DNA of 64,000 bases from Chionoecetes opilio (GCA_016584305.1 JACEEZ010021752.1:125997-189996); one strand, 5' to 3'; shown: positions 54,401 through 59,400, counted from the first letter of the stretch. The notes: generated from the letters alone by a model not told the origin. Made by a program: numbers and translations.

Positions 54401-57400
54401 TGTCTGTCCTCACGGGGAAGGGAGGACTCGGAAGGGTGGATGTCTGTCTGTCCTCACGGGGAAGGGAGGACTAGACTCTAAAGGGTGGATGTCTGGGGGC
54501 CGTGTAAACAGCCGAGTGTTGACCTCGAGTGAGTGGCTGGAGCGGTGGGTGGTCTGGGTATGAATATGGCTCTGGAGGCCGGCTTGGGGACGACAAGGTG
54601 GAAGTTATGATCAAATGTGTGTGTGATAGCGTGTTGTGGGTGTTGTTGTGATGTTATCTTGGCGTGTGAGTGTGGTGTGTGGCCTGTAGTGTTGTGGGTG
54701 TTGTTGTGATGTATCTTGGTGTGTGAGTGTGGTGTGTGGCCTGTAGTGTTGTGGGTGTTGTTGTGATGTATCTTGGCGTGTGAGGTGGGTGGCTGTAGTG
54801 TTGTGGTGTTGTTGTGATGTATCTTGGCGTGTGAGTGTGGTGTGGCTGTAGTGTTGTGGTGTTGTTGTGATGTATCTGGCGTGTGAGTGGTGGTGGCCTG
54901 TAGTGGTGTTGGTATTGTTGGGTGTGGAGTGTTGTGTGTGATGTGTTTGTATGTAATGGCTTGAGGGTGGGGCCTTGTTTTGGTGTAGGTGGTTCTGGGT
55001 GTGTGTGGTGTGGCCTGTTTTGTGGTGTTTGATGTATTGGCGTGTGATGGTGTCTGTAGTGGTGGTTGGGCCTTCTGGCGTGTGAGTGGGTGTGCCTGTA
55101 GTGTGTGGTGTGTTGTTGTGTTTGTATCTTGGGTGTGAGTTGGTGTGGCCTGTATGTTTGTGGTGTTGCTGTGATGTACTTGGCGTGGTGGTGTGGCCTG
55201 TTGTTTGGGGTTTGTGTGTATGTGTGTGTTGGCATGATTGTGCCTCTATGTATGAGGTTTTGAGTGTGGGGTAGGCGTTTGGTTTATGGTGTAGTGTGGG
55301 TGTATGGTGTGTGAGCTGTCCATTTTTGAGTGTGCTGTATTGGTTGTGTTGTGATGGTTAACCTTGCAGCTTGATGGTCGCCACTGACGTTGTTTGTTTG
55401 GTTCGGGTGTGTGCAAGATGTTGTTGCGAGTGTCTGAGTCAGGTGTGGCAGTTTGAGTGTTATGTGTTTATGGTGTTGTGGCTTGTGCTTATTTATTTTG
55501 AGTGTTGTGAGGGTGTGTGTGTCTTGGTGGGTGATGGCGGTGTGTATTGGGTTGTGTGTTTGTTGAGGGTTGGATTGTTGTGTATGCTTGTTTGTTGTAA
55601 TGTGATTGGCAGTGATCCTTGTGTGCATGTCGGTTGTGTTAGGTGTATGGATGTGAGTGTCATTGTGATGGAGATTTTGATGTGTGTGTGGTTGTTTGTT
55701 GAGGTGTGTGTATGTTGTGTATCTGTTGTGCAGTGTGTGTGATGAATGTGTGCTATTATTGTTTCAGTGCTGGAGTCATGTTGTTGTTTGGCAGTGTTGT
55801 GTGATCAGTGTTTGTGATGTGAGTTGTGCAGTGTCTGTGTTGTGATCAGTGTTTGTTGTGATGTGTGTGTGCAGTGTCTGTGTGTGATCGTGTGTGTTTG
55901 TGTTGTGCAGTGTCTTGTGTGGTCAGTGTTTGTATGGGTTGTGCAGTGTCTTGTGGATCAGTGTTTGTATGTGTTGTGCAGTGTCTTGTGTGATCAGTGT
56001 TTGTATGTGTTTGTGCAGTGTCTTGTGTGTCAGTGTTTGTCTGTGTTGTGCAGTGTCTTGTGTGATCAGTGTTTGTATGTGTTGTGCAGTGTCTTGTGTG
56101 ATCAGTGTTTGTTGTGTTGTGCAGTGTCTTGTGTGTCAGTGTTTGTTGTGTTGTGCAGTGTCTTGTGTGGTCAGTGTTTGTCTGTGTTGTGCAGTGTCTT
56201 GTGTGGTCAGTGTTTGTACTGTGTTGTGCAGTGTCTTGTGTGATCAGTGTTTGTCTGTGTTGTGCAGTGTCTTGTGTGGTCAGTGTTTGTCTGTGTTGTG
56301 CAGTGTCTTGTGTGATCAGTGTTTGTCTGTGTTGTGCAGTGTCTTGTGTGGTCAGTGTTTGTCTGTGTTGTGCAGTGTCTTGTGTGATCAGTGTTTGTCT
56401 GTGTTGTGCAGTGTCTTGTGTGATCAGTGTTTGTCTGTGTTGTGCAGTGTCTTGTGTGGTCAGTGTTTGTCTGTGTTGTGCAGTGTCTTGTGTGATCAGT
56501 GTTTGTATGTGTTGTGCAGTGTCTTGTGTGATCAGTGTTTGTATGTGTTGTGCAGTGTCTTGTGTGATCAGTGTTTGTCTGTGTTGTGCAGTGTCTTGTG
56601 TGGTCAGTGTTTGTCTGTGTTGTGCAGTGTCTTGTGTGGTCAGTGTTTGTCATGTGTTGTGCAGTGTCTTGTGTGAGTCAGTGTTTGTCTGTGTTGTGCA
56701 GTGTCTTGTGTGGTCAGTGTTTGTCTGTGTTGTGCAGTGTCTTGTGTGTCAGTGTTGTTGTGTTGTGGGTCTTGTGGCATGTTGTCTGTGTTGTGCAGTG
56801 TCTGTGTGTCAGTGTGTTGTGTGCAGTGTCTTGTGTGATCAGTGTTTGTCTGTGTTGTGCAGTGTCTTGTGTGGTCAGTGTTTGTATGTGTTGTGCAGTG
56901 TCTTGTGTGGTCAGTGTTTGTCTGTGTTGTGCAGTGTCTTGTGTGGTCAGTGTTTGTATGTGTTGTGCAGTGTCTTGTGTGATCAGTGTTTGTATGTGTT
57001 GTGCAGTGTCTTGTGTGATCAGTGTTTGTCTGTGTTGTGCAGTGTCTTGTGTGGTCAGTGTTTGTCTGTGTTGTGCAGTGTCTTGTGTGGTCAGTGTTTG
57101 TATGTGTTGTGCAGTGTCTTGTGTGATCAGTGTTTGTCTGTGTTGTGCAGTGTCTTGTGTGATCAGTGTTTGTCTGTGTTGTGCAGTGTCTTGTGTGATC
57201 AGTGTTTGTATGTGTTGTGCAGTGTCTTGTGGGGATCAGTGTTTGTCTGTGTTGTGCAGTGTCTTGTGTGATCAGTGTTTGTCTGTGTTGTGCAGTGTCT
57301 TGTGTGATCAGTGTTTGTATGTGTTGTGCAGTGTCTTGTGTGATCAGTGTTTGTCATGTGTTGTGCAGTGTCTTGTGTGATCAGTGTTTGTATGTGTTGT

Positions 57401-58902
57401 GCAGTGTCTTGTGTGATCAGTGTTTGTATGTGTTGTGCAGTGTCTTGTGTGATCAGTGTTTGTATGTGTTGTGCAGTGTCTTGTGTGATCAGTGTTTGTA
57501 TGTGTTGTGCAGTGTCTTGTGTGATCAGTGTTTGTATGTGTTGTGCAGTGTCTTGTGTGATCAGTGTTTGATCTGTGTTGTGCAGTGTCTTGTGTGATCG
57601 TTTGTTGTGTTGGCAGTTCTGTGTGTCAGTGTTTGTCTGTGTTGTGCAGTGTCTTGTGTGATCAGTGTTTTGTCTGTGTTGTGCAGTGTCTTGTGTGATC
57701 AGTGTTTGTCTGTGTTGTGTCAGTTTGTCTGGTTTGCGTTTGTGTGATCAGTGTTTGTCTGTGTTGTGCAGTGTCTTGTGTGGTCAGTGTTTGTCTGTGT
57801 TGTGCAGTGTCTTGTGTGATCAGTGTTTGTCTGTGTTGTGCAGTGTCTTGTGTGATCAGTGTTTGTATGTGTTGTGCAGTGTCTTGTGTGATCAGTGTTT
57901 GTCTGTGTTGTGCAGTGTCTTGTGTGATCAGTGTTTGTATGTGTTGTGCAGTGTCTTGTGTGGTCAGTGTTTGTCTGTGTTGTGCAGTGTCTTGTGTGAT
58001 CAGTGTTTGTCTGTGTTGTGCAGTGTCTTGTGTGGTCAGTGTTTGTCTGTGTTGTGCAGTGTCTTGTGTGATCAGTGTTTGTCTGTGTTGTGCAGTGTCT
58101 TGTGTGGTCAGTGTTTGTATGTGTTGTGCAGTGTCTTGTGTGATCAGTGTTTGTCTGTGTTGTGCAGTGTCTTGTGTGATCAGTGTTTGTATGTGTTGTG
58201 CAGTGTTTGGTGTCAGTGTTTGTCTGTGTTGTGCAGTGTCTTGTGTGATCAGTGTTTGTATGTGTTTGTGGTCAGTGTTTGTTGTGTTGTGCAGTGTCTT
58301 GTGTATGTGTTTGTGTTGTGCAGTGTCTTGTGTGATCAGTGTTTGTATGTGTTGTGCAGTGTCTTGTGTGATCAGTGTTTGTATGTGTTGTGCAGTGTCT
58401 TGTGTGATCAGTGTTTGTATGTGTGTGCAGTGTCTTGTGTGATCAGTGTTGTTGTGTTGTCAGTGTCTTGTGTGATCAGTGTTTGTCTGTGTTGTCAGTG
58501 TCTTGTGTGGTCAGTGTTTGTATGTGTTGTGCAGTGTCTTGTGTGATCAGTGTTTGTCTGTGTTGTACAGTGTCTTGTGTGGTCAGTGTTTGTATGTGTT
58601 GTGCAGTGTCTTGTGTGATCAGTGTTTGTCTGTGTTGTGCAGTGTCTTGGGTAGTGTGTTTGAGTGTCACGTTGTCTTAGGTGACCTTGAATTTCTGGTG
58701 TGAAGTTGGGGTTGTGTGTTTTTCTGTTGCCTCAAGGGATATGTCTTTTGTCTACGTTTTGTATAAGTTGTAGTTGTTATGGCCATTGGTGGTAATAGCA
58801 ACGTAAACAATTGAAATCCATTTTCTCTTTCAGATTGCTGTGTTTTCACAGTTCAAAGATTTTACTCCAGACTCCTGCAGTGTGTCAACTGTTTCCTGCT
58901 GA
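10138..58902 (+). CDS. ROGDI: Protein rogdi (ROGDI, leucine-zipper-domain protein), complete, 7 coding exons
   Basis: Exons 10138-10173, 42281-42359, 43658-43805, 51260-51417, 52708-52828, 53884-54093 and 58834-58902 join into about 273 residues, close to the 287 of human ROGDI. Diagnostic segments in order are [117 protein letters not shown] and [15 protein letters not shown] associates with the DMXL/WDR7 rabconnectin-3 complex that controls V-ATPase assembly on vesicles, and human loss of function causes Kohlschutter-Tonz syndrome (family knowledge). All junctions obey GT-AG. The only phase conflict is one base between exons 2 and 3, next to poor-quality sequence. Intron 1 is about 32 kb. 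Introns 3 and 6 are filled with minisatellites and transposons. The start has a good Kozak context (ACC before ATGG). Confidence 0.93.
10657..13403 (-). mobile_element. RTE-like LINE, 5'-truncated, interrupted by a solo LTR
   Basis: The minus strand encodes, from 13393 down, an RT N-terminal region ([32 protein letters not shown]). Next come [40 protein letters not shown] and [16 protein letters not shown], then after the solo [54 protein letters not shown] and [10 protein letters not shown] (palm with FADD). The last segment is [30 protein letters not shown] and [14 protein letters not shown]. Tail TTGA/TGAT repeats end the element at 10657. GGTATAGGTTC at 10646-10656 and 13404-13414 is an 11-bp target duplication. 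The clade name is from general resemblance. Confidence 0.88.
11946..12762. mobile_element. Solo LTR, 817 bp, with 5-bp target duplication
   Basis: The insert starts TGTAATGGACCAGG and ends CTAGCCATTACA, the canonical TG...CA ends with a short inverted repeat. CACCT is repeated at 11941-11945 and 12763-12767. Removing insert plus one CACCT restores the RT frame of the host LINE (SIPGKV to AHLLLTRI). No internal retroelement region remains, so this is a recombination remnant of an LTR retrotransposon. Superfamily is unresolved. Confidence 0.88.
13420..14240. repeat. Dispersed repeat related to the interior of the 2.7-kb DNA transposon
   Basis: The motifs CATTTCCCATGGCG, GGTTAGAGGTGGGGTTTGGT and TTAGTAACAG recur in order at 33830-34200 and, inverted, at 39000-39400, inside the two transposon copies described there. 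The region is therefore probably a fragment of that family in better-quality sequence. No coding signature is present. Confidence 0.6.
14311..14390. repeat. (TA)n microsatellite
   Basis: About 40 pure TA units directly abut the 3' end of the LINE A copy and may derive from its tail or target. Confidence 0.97.
15431..16682. mobile_element. hAT-type non-autonomous transposon, 1252 bp, 8-bp TSD
   Basis: The ends CAGAGCTGGGCG and CGCCCAGCTCTG are perfect 12-bp inverted repeats. GTGATAGG is duplicated at 15423-15430 and 16683-16690, the 8-bp TSD typical of hAT. Subterminal regions are dense in GCGCAAA and TTTGCGC words on both sides, likely transposase-binding arrays. The one weakly similar interior piece, at 16258-16420, encodes no recognisable transposase. 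A smaller MITE sits inside at 15804-16242. Confidence 0.9.
15804..16242. mobile_element. TA-flanked chimeric MITE carrying a LINE A 3' tail (copy 1)
   Basis: Ends CAGGAGAACCTCATTTAACT and ACGAGGTTTTCCTG are inverted, and TA flanks both sides. The middle (about 15896-16130) is the 3' end of LINE A: CTCTGGAACTCTCTTCCTGT, AAGAGTAACAAGACACCTCC, CCTTGGCCAGTTCC, then a poly-A run. The termini resemble pogo/Tigger-like elements. It is nested in the hAT element. Confidence 0.88.
16691..17265. other. LINE A edge, then unassigned sequence
   Basis: After the LINE A remnant ends near 16790, nothing is recognised up to the next MITE. Frames are short. The part around 16980-17120 (GTTGTTGAACACGAGAAC) may be a repeat but has no partner in the window. 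Confidence 0.35.
17266..17721. mobile_element. TA-flanked chimeric MITE carrying a LINE A 3' tail (copy 2)
   Basis: Same ends (CAGGAGAACCTCATTTAACC and GAGGTTTTCCTG), same internal LINE A tail and same flanking homopolymers as copy 1, with TA on both sides. The shared chimera shows the LINE tail was acquired before this family spread. Confidence 0.88.
17724..18139. other. Stretch without recognisable features
   Basis: No coding signature or inverted repeat was found. A TTTTTCCGTTTTCTCG stretch is the only low-complexity part. Confidence 0.35.
18142..18909. mobile_element. TA-flanked MITE, CAGGGAGGTCCCG family, copy 1 (768 bp)
   Basis: The left end CAGGGAGGTCCCGAAGATAC and the right end TATAACGGGACCTCCCTG form inverted repeats, flanked by TA. 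The interior has a poly-A stretch and a roughly 117-bp direct duplication of the segment GGTCCCAAGGTTGGGGCCGC to GGGGTGACCTGACT. A second copy at 62717 has only one such unit. Terminal sequence and TA site suggest a pogo/Tigger-like family. Confidence 0.9.
18922..19208. mobile_element. TA-flanked MITE, CAGCCAAATTCCC family (right part degraded)
   Basis: The left half matches, inverted, the clean copy at 48918-49241 (CAGCCAAATTCCCAACAT, CCACATTGTGTCTTGTTTTG). From about 19030 identity collapses into homopolymer-distorted sequence, although the end words GGTCCCCCCCAGGTGGAT are still recognisable. The good-to-poor sequence transition thus lies inside this element. Confidence 0.75.
20820..20852. 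repeat. Poly-T run at a compositional boundary
   Basis: A run of more than 30 T separates AT-rich sequence from the GC-rich block at 20870-22560 and may be the tail of a retroelement on the minus strand. Confidence 0.7.
21132..22480 (-). pseudogene. GC-rich retroelement-like coding remnant, possibly Ty1/copia pol (protease to pre-integrase)
   Basis: The minus-strand frame at 22073-21132 reads, in its middle, [20 protein letters not shown] and [20 protein letters not shown]. This is reminiscent of the copia protease/GAG-pre-integrase segment (a VLY-PGL-SNLLS start, then a GF-V-F--G-I---G order). The flanking parts are Pro-, Arg- and Glu-rich and open in two overlapping frames, as expected from indels. 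A neighbouring frame (22143-21718) contains [18 protein letters not shown]. No RT, integrase DDE or LTR could be located. It is clearly more GC-rich (about 60 percent or more) than its surroundings. It could instead be an unrelated low-complexity GC island. Confidence 0.3.
22735..24115. repeat. 1.4-kb homopyrimidine (C/T) tract
   Basis: Nearly all bases are C or T on the plus strand. The left half keeps CTCCTTCTC/TCCTGCTCCTCC words, and the right half is mainly C and T runs. The complementary strand gives a 555-residue Gly/Lys/Arg/Glu frame that is only the translation of purine-only DNA. Homopolymer lengths are probably unreliable. Confidence 0.9.
24116..26640. other. AT-rich, homopolymer-distorted sequence without calls
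   Basis: The stretch consists of A and T runs with occasional G or C runs. No repeat family or coding signature is readable. Confidence 0.5.
26745..27330. repeat. Unclassified repeat with recurring GTACAACTGATCC words
   Basis: CGTACAACGG, GTACAACTGATCC and TATACAACTGATCC recur between 26760 and 26850, and GACAACG/TACAACGGATC again near 27330. The pattern suggests tandem or terminal repeats of a mobile element, but limits are unclear. Confidence 0.4.
27620..27740 (+). mobile_element. Possible tRNA-derived SINE head
   Basis: GGGGTTCAATTCCCTGG at about 27673 resembles a Pol III B box and lies 40-60 bases past GTGTTAGGCCGCTTCTTAGC, a poor A box. The surrounding sequence shows no cloverleaf. Confidence 0.3.
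27741..28790. other. Stretch without recognisable features
   Basis: Sequence quality is better here than on either side, yet no conserved protein segment, TIR or tandem array was identified. Frames up to about 100 codons look random. Confidence 0.35.
28770..28905. repeat. (GA)n microsatellite
   Basis: AG/GA dinucleotides run from about 28781 with a few one-base interruptions. They generate Leu/Ser open frames on the minus strand. Confidence 0.95.
28915..29366 (-). mobile_element. LINE A RT fragment, decayed
   Basis: The stretch aligns by eye to 14920-15365 of the LINE A copy in the same orientation: GGCCCCTGTAGAGAGCAAGC, TTCTTAGAAGC, GTTGAGTTGGACGTCTAATA and AACGATGTTGTAAAATGCAG. Single-base indels break the frame repeatedly. 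It is joined at 29366 to a fragment of the same family on the other strand. Confidence 0.85.
29500..32545 (+). mobile_element. LINE A-like copy (endonuclease and RT remnants), interrupted by a hAT
   Basis: The plus strand encodes parts of an APE-type endonuclease: [20 protein letters not shown] then [54 protein letters not shown] and [19 protein letters not shown] and SDN are the conserved endonuclease motifs. After the hAT insert, 31690-32540 holds distorted RT pieces (a GDRSNP-like motif near 31750, and words shared with LINE A, such as the TACAATGAACATT end). Heavy homopolymer error prevents a continuous reading. Confidence 0.75.
30425..31502. mobile_element. Degraded hAT-like element, about 1.08 kb
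   Basis: The left end CAGGGTTTTTGATTAAATCA and the right end AATCAACAACCCG are inverted. Near-identical octamers TCCTCCAC (30417-30424) and TCCTCCAA (31503-31510) flank it, matching the 8-bp TSD of hAT. Inside are repeated ATGATTTAAATCATGATTTA words. No transposase was read. Confidence 0.65.
33118..33795. mobile_element. TA-flanked MITE (CCGTAGATAACAG family), degraded copy
   Basis: The stretch starts TACCGTAGATCC and ends CACTGTTATCTATGG, matching the clean copy at 61974-62448. Interior words of that copy (GACTGTATAATC, TTTCAGCGTT) appear inverted. Transposon copy R has the corresponding site without it. Confidence 0.7.
34977..35679. mobile_element. TA-flanked MITE, CAGGGAGGTCCCG family, degraded inverted copy
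   Basis: The ends CGGGGGGTCCCG and GGACCTCCCTG are flanked by TA. The interior is the complement of the copies at 18142 and 62717 with homopolymer errors (AATTATCAAGTT, GGTGTGCGGCCCC, CTTGTATCACGTGG). Copy R of the host transposon shows the empty site at about 38225-38233 (CTGTACCTC). Confidence 0.85.
36723..37179. other. Spacer between opposed transposon copies, TA-rich left part
   Basis: About 130 bp of TA-rich microsatellite (36723-36860) are followed by 320 bp of unassigned sequence. It lies between the two inverted copies and is the loop of the large inverted repeat. Confidence 0.7.
37180..39895. mobile_element. DNA transposon copy R (opposite orientation, without the MITEs)
   Basis: The ends GCCGGCGCATAAGACG and GCCGGCAAAATACGGTA match copy L and the small element at 6715-7281. 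Reading the complement from 39895 reproduces copy L in order. The copies differ by numerous one-base homopolymer changes and by the two MITEs missing here. Confidence 0.75.
39900..40860. other. Unassigned sequence in poor-quality region
   Basis: Short open frames overlap on both strands and no family signature is seen. The part at 40110-40260 is GC-richer. Confidence 0.35.
40863..41713. mobile_element. TA-flanked MITE, CAGGGAGGTCCCG family, second degraded inverted copy
   Basis: The stretch begins CAGGGAGGTCCGGG and ends GGGGCCCCCCCTG, with TA after the right end. The interior follows the family order, including the duplicated GGTGACC/TAATTAAGCATATGGCGCGG segment and a T run of about 70 at 41511-41580. 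Confidence 0.8.
41714..42280. other. Intron 1 end, no features recognised
   Basis: A lysine-rich frame up to about 41950 has no recognisable motif. From about 42180 sequence quality recovers, leading to the ROGDI exon 2 acceptor. Confidence 0.35.
42281..42359 (+). CDS. ROGDI: ROGDI exon 2
   Basis: After a strong acceptor (TTTCCACAG) the exon reads [16 protein letters not shown] and [10 protein letters not shown], the first conserved helix of the family. The donor is unclear. The best GT is at 42360-42361 and leaves one dangling base, whereas exon 3 needs two. The following bases are a G run and a T run typical of the error-rich stretch, so one base is probably missing in the assembly here. 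Confidence 0.88.
42425..42645. repeat. Purine (G/A) tract ending in (GA)n
   Basis: About 220 bases are almost only G and A on the plus strand, finishing with some 15 pure GA units. It starts 65 bases after ROGDI exon 2, next to the uncertain donor. Confidence 0.93.
42646..43384. other. ROGDI intron 2, unassigned
   Basis: AT-rich intronic sequence with no recognised repeat. A pair of related segments contains GACAATTTTTTA (about 43097 and 43211). Confidence 0.4.
43385..43652 (+). mobile_element. LINE B 3' end adjoining the ROGDI exon 3 acceptor
   Basis: The piece encodes GWINRF/VVNEWN-like remnants and continues GGATGTAGGTAGTGTTAGGT, GACAGGAACTACCACGTG, GTCTCACGGCCTCTTGTAGC, then the tail TTATTTTCTTATGTTCTTAT. 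It is the plus-strand equivalent of the LINE ends at 5281 and 48862. The tail runs directly into CCCCAG of the splice site. Confidence 0.85.
43658..43805 (+). CDS. ROGDI: ROGDI exon 3
   Basis: The exon encodes [20 protein letters not shown], then [20 protein letters not shown] and VTGDTISQA, and ends in phase 0 at GTGAGT. The acceptor CCCCAG lies directly after the (TTATGTTC)-type tail of a LINE copy, which forms the pyrimidine tract. A second AG three bases on would drop one codon (NAGNAG-like choice, 43658 or 43661). Confidence 0.88.
43845..44080. mobile_element. TA-flanked MITE, 236 bp (CAGTAAAACCTCTCATATTC)
   Basis: The left end CAGTAAAACCTCTCATATTC and the right end GAATACGAGAAATGTTACTG are inverted and flanked by TA. 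GTCCGAATAAT recurs internally. A poly-A block lies in the centre. It sits 39 bp after the donor of ROGDI exon 3. The termini are pogo/Tigger-like. Confidence 0.85.
44117..44248. repeat. Compound (ATT)n/(ATC)n microsatellite
   Basis: TTATTATT and ATCATCATC blocks alternate over 130 bp, immediately before the TA-flanked element at 44250. Confidence 0.93.
44250..48774. mobile_element. TA-flanked MITE swollen by a 4-kb internal minisatellite
   Basis: The left end CACTCGACCCTCAATTAAAC and the right end, whose complement is CATTCGACCTCAATATAACG, are inverted repeats flanked by TA (44248-44249 and 48775-48776). Between them lie short unique flanks and the 45-bp array. A related end without an array is at 63481 (TACACTCAATTTAATGGA). 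The natural reading is a small pogo-like MITE in which an internal segment expanded. Confidence 0.7.
44335..48345. repeat. 45-bp minisatellite, about 89 units, each a perfect hairpin
   Basis: The unit is GGACTCAGAATAGTTTCC then TTCTGAGTCC, followed by the linker TGCTACAACACAACCTC. GGACTCAGAA and TTCTGAGTCC are perfect complements around the loop TAGTTTCC. Recurring variants (TGTTAC/TGCTAC, CTTCGG/CCTCGG, CAGCATAG, CTGAATAG, GAATTG) occur in ordered blocks, indicating higher-order duplication, for example the triplet of GAATTG, CTGAATAG and CTGAATAG units near 45620, 45940 and 46300. The array lies in ROGDI intron 3. The unit is 15 codons, so frames up to 656 residues ([15 protein letters not shown] repeated) stay open on the minus strand without being genes. 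Confidence 0.97.
48780..48861. repeat. (AGT)n and (ATT)n short microsatellites
   Basis: TATTATTATTACTGG and GTAGTAGTAGTAGTAG are separated by a few bases just before the LINE B 3' end. A further (ATA)n block lies at 48435-48456. Confidence 0.85.
48918..49241. mobile_element. TA-flanked MITE, CAGCCAAATTCCC family, 324 bp
   Basis: The element is inserted in the LINE B 3' UTR. The ends CAGCTAAGTATTAATTATCC and GTTGGGAATTTGGCTG are partly inverted (CAGC...GCTG with GGTCGGAT motifs on both sides), and TA is duplicated. Without it the LINE reads CACGAGGTAGTTCCTG, as in the other copies. Confidence 0.85.
49963..50661. mobile_element. Solo LTR, 699 bp, with 4-bp target duplication
   Basis: The stretch starts TGTTGCGCACTTGTTGCC and ends GCTACAGCGTAACA, TG...CA ends with a 7-bp imperfect inverted repeat. 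ATAT is duplicated at 49959-49962 and 50662-50665. Removing the insert restores the LINE B coding frame after QMEFN. Such short TSDs fit Gypsy-type elements (4-5 bp). No internal region is present. Confidence 0.85.
50662..51259. other. LINE B 5' edge and unassigned ROGDI intron 3 sequence
   Basis: LINE B ends near 50830. The remaining 430 bp to exon 4 contain no recognised repeat except small ATT runs around 51100. Confidence 0.4.
51260..51417 (+). CDS. ROGDI: ROGDI exon 4
   Basis: The exon reads [35 protein letters not shown] and [10 protein letters not shown]. The acceptor is TGTGCAG. The length of 158 leaves two bases (AG), completed to Arg by exon 5. The donor GT is the first unit of an 80-bp pure GT microsatellite, so its +3 to +6 positions read GTGT instead of the usual AAGT. 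Confidence 0.88.
51418..51497 (+). repeat. (GT)40 microsatellite forming the ROGDI exon 4 donor
   Basis: An uninterrupted GT run starts exactly at the last base of exon 4. In the transcript this is a (UG)n tract at the 5' splice site. Confidence 0.97.
51724..52565. mobile_element. TA-flanked MITE (CAGTAAAAGCCTTATAACTG) with a SINE inside
   Basis: The left end CAGTAAAAGCCTTATAACTG and the right end GAGTTATAAGGGTTTTACTG are inverted and flanked by TA. Internal TATGCCGAGT words recur three times, with a short duplication of CAAGAGATGCAGTT. The SINE at 52137-52499 splits the right half. It is in ROGDI intron 4. Confidence 0.88.
52137..52499 (+). mobile_element. tRNA-derived SINE, full length with poly-A tail
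   Basis: The head contains an A-box-like TAGCAGAGTGGTTAGCG and a B-box-like GAGTTCGATCCC about 40 bases later, so it is a Pol III promoter remnant. The body continues with GGGGCGGCATGAGCCTCTAA, TCCTGCCTGCGCCACCACGG and TGAGCCTCCAGGGCCTGCCA, ending in 23 A. The complement of the same body is at 61385-61711. Confidence 0.88.
52590..52680 (+). mobile_element. SINE tail fragment
   Basis: GAGACAGGACCACTGGAGTA and AGGTAGATACAACTAGGTAA resemble the 3' parts of the repeats at 59030-59120 and 59880-59925 (CTCTGGCCCTGTAAAATACA, ACTAGATGAATACA). Confidence 0.55.
52708..52828 (+). CDS. ROGDI: ROGDI exon 5
   Basis: The exon encodes [20 protein letters not shown] and [20 protein letters not shown]. The acceptor is TTTCTCCAG and the donor GTGAGT. 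The length of 121 equals one base to finish the previous codon plus 40 codons. It lies on the plus strand inside a longer, unrelated antisense open frame. Confidence 0.9.
52840..52912. repeat. 32-bp direct duplication after ROGDI exon 5
   Basis: GTGTTGAGGTGGTGTGCCAA and GGCTGTGTGGTA occur twice in tandem just past the exon 5 donor. Confidence 0.9.
53030..53150 (+). repeat. Direct repeat, intron 5 member (partner at 54230-54345)
   Basis: GGACAGCCATCCGCA, GCTCAGAGGAGCCGGGTAGT and GTCCACACCACAGCCTGGCC are repeated with about 85 percent identity by eye on the other side of ROGDI exon 6. Confidence 0.8.
53884..54093 (+). CDS. ROGDI: ROGDI exon 6 (most conserved exon)
   Basis: The exon is exactly 70 codons: [70 protein letters not shown]. 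The acceptor is TCTCTCACAG and the donor GTGAGG. It contains the strongest family signature, the HKL-VYHL helix and ECSVPWL followed by the QLRDK helix. Confidence 0.94.
54230..54500 (+). repeat. Direct-repeat partner and 45-bp tandem units in ROGDI intron 6
   Basis: The 54230-54345 part matches 53030-53150. It is followed by about three units of GATGTCTGTCTGTCCTCACG plus GGGAAGGGAGGACTCGGAAG. Confidence 0.85.
54610..55240. repeat. 57-bp GT-rich minisatellite, decayed
   Basis: The unit GTAGTGTTGTGGGTGTTGTT, GTGATGTATCTTGGCGTGTG, AGTGTGGTGTGTGGCCT is near-perfect in the first units and progressively eroded to the right. Confidence 0.9.
55241..55780. repeat. GT-rich transition sequence between two minisatellites
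   Basis: T- and G-rich intronic sequence without a fixed unit, probably strongly diverged repeats of the flanking arrays. Confidence 0.6.
55800..58660. repeat. 36-bp minisatellite, roughly 75 units, in ROGDI intron 6
   Basis: The unit is GTGTTGTGCAGTGTCTTGTG then TGATCAGTGTTTGTCT. Common variants are GGTCAG for GATCAG and TTGTAT for TTGTCT. The left 100 bp are more divergent, and truncated units cluster at 56740-56830, 57595-57625 and 58200-58310. With a unit of 12 codons, long Cys/Val frames ([12 protein letters not shown]) stay open but are not genes. The transcript strand is UG-rich. Confidence 0.97.
58661..58833 (+). other. End of ROGDI intron 6
   Basis: Unique sequence with a pyrimidine tract (TTTTCTCTTTCAG) forming the exon 7 acceptor. 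Confidence 0.6.
58834..58902 (+). CDS. ROGDI: ROGDI exon 7 and stop codon
   Basis: After the acceptor CTCTTTCAG the exon reads [20 protein letters not shown] then SC and [11 protein letters not shown] continues the QLRDK helix of exon 6, as in the family. The tail beyond that is variable among species. The 3' UTR follows, and no convincing polyadenylation signal was fixed. Confidence 0.85.
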   Translation: MAVFSQFKDFTPDSCSVSTVSC

Positions 58903-59400
58903 ACTACACAAAGGCACACCAGGACCACTTGAGAAAATGAAGATGTTTGAATAACACAAGAAGTATGGTGCTCCCCATAACAGTGTAGACGCATGTAATG
59001 GACTAAAGGAAGAGTTGATAGCAGCAAGAGTGCATTAATTTAAAGAAAAACTAGATAAATATAGATCAAGAGACAGGACCACACGAGTACAGCTGTATGC
59101 TTCAAGCAAGTCAATACCACTACCTAGATACACACATACTCCCCTCGTAGCTTAGTTCTGGTCTGTCAATCAGTACGCTGAGAATTCATGTCTTGCAAAG
59201 GGTTGCTACTTTTTTCTTCTGAAAATTTACTTACAAGTTACTTTCTGTAGTTACTGTCCTCATTGAGCAAGGGAATTTGCTGCGTGTGTGGTGTGTAAGG
59301 TCCCAGCCTTACCCATGAATCCACCTCCATTGTCTTTCTAGAAGGGTGATCTGGTGATCATGAGTTCAGCACGTGATCAAGATTGTATGTCAGAAACACA
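58903..59400 (+). other. ROGDI 3' UTR/downstream region with SINE-like pieces
   Basis: After the stop, 58985-59120 (GAGACAGGACCACACGAGTA) looks like a SINE tail, and 59200-59390 is a diverged copy of 59495-59670 (ATTGAGCAAGGG, TGAGGTCCCAGC-like words). No confident polyadenylation signal was found. Confidence 0.5.

Noticed and set aside
56105..57271. 388-codon Cys/Val-rich frame
   Set aside because: It is the translation of the 36-bp minisatellite. Neighbouring frames and the other strand are equally open.
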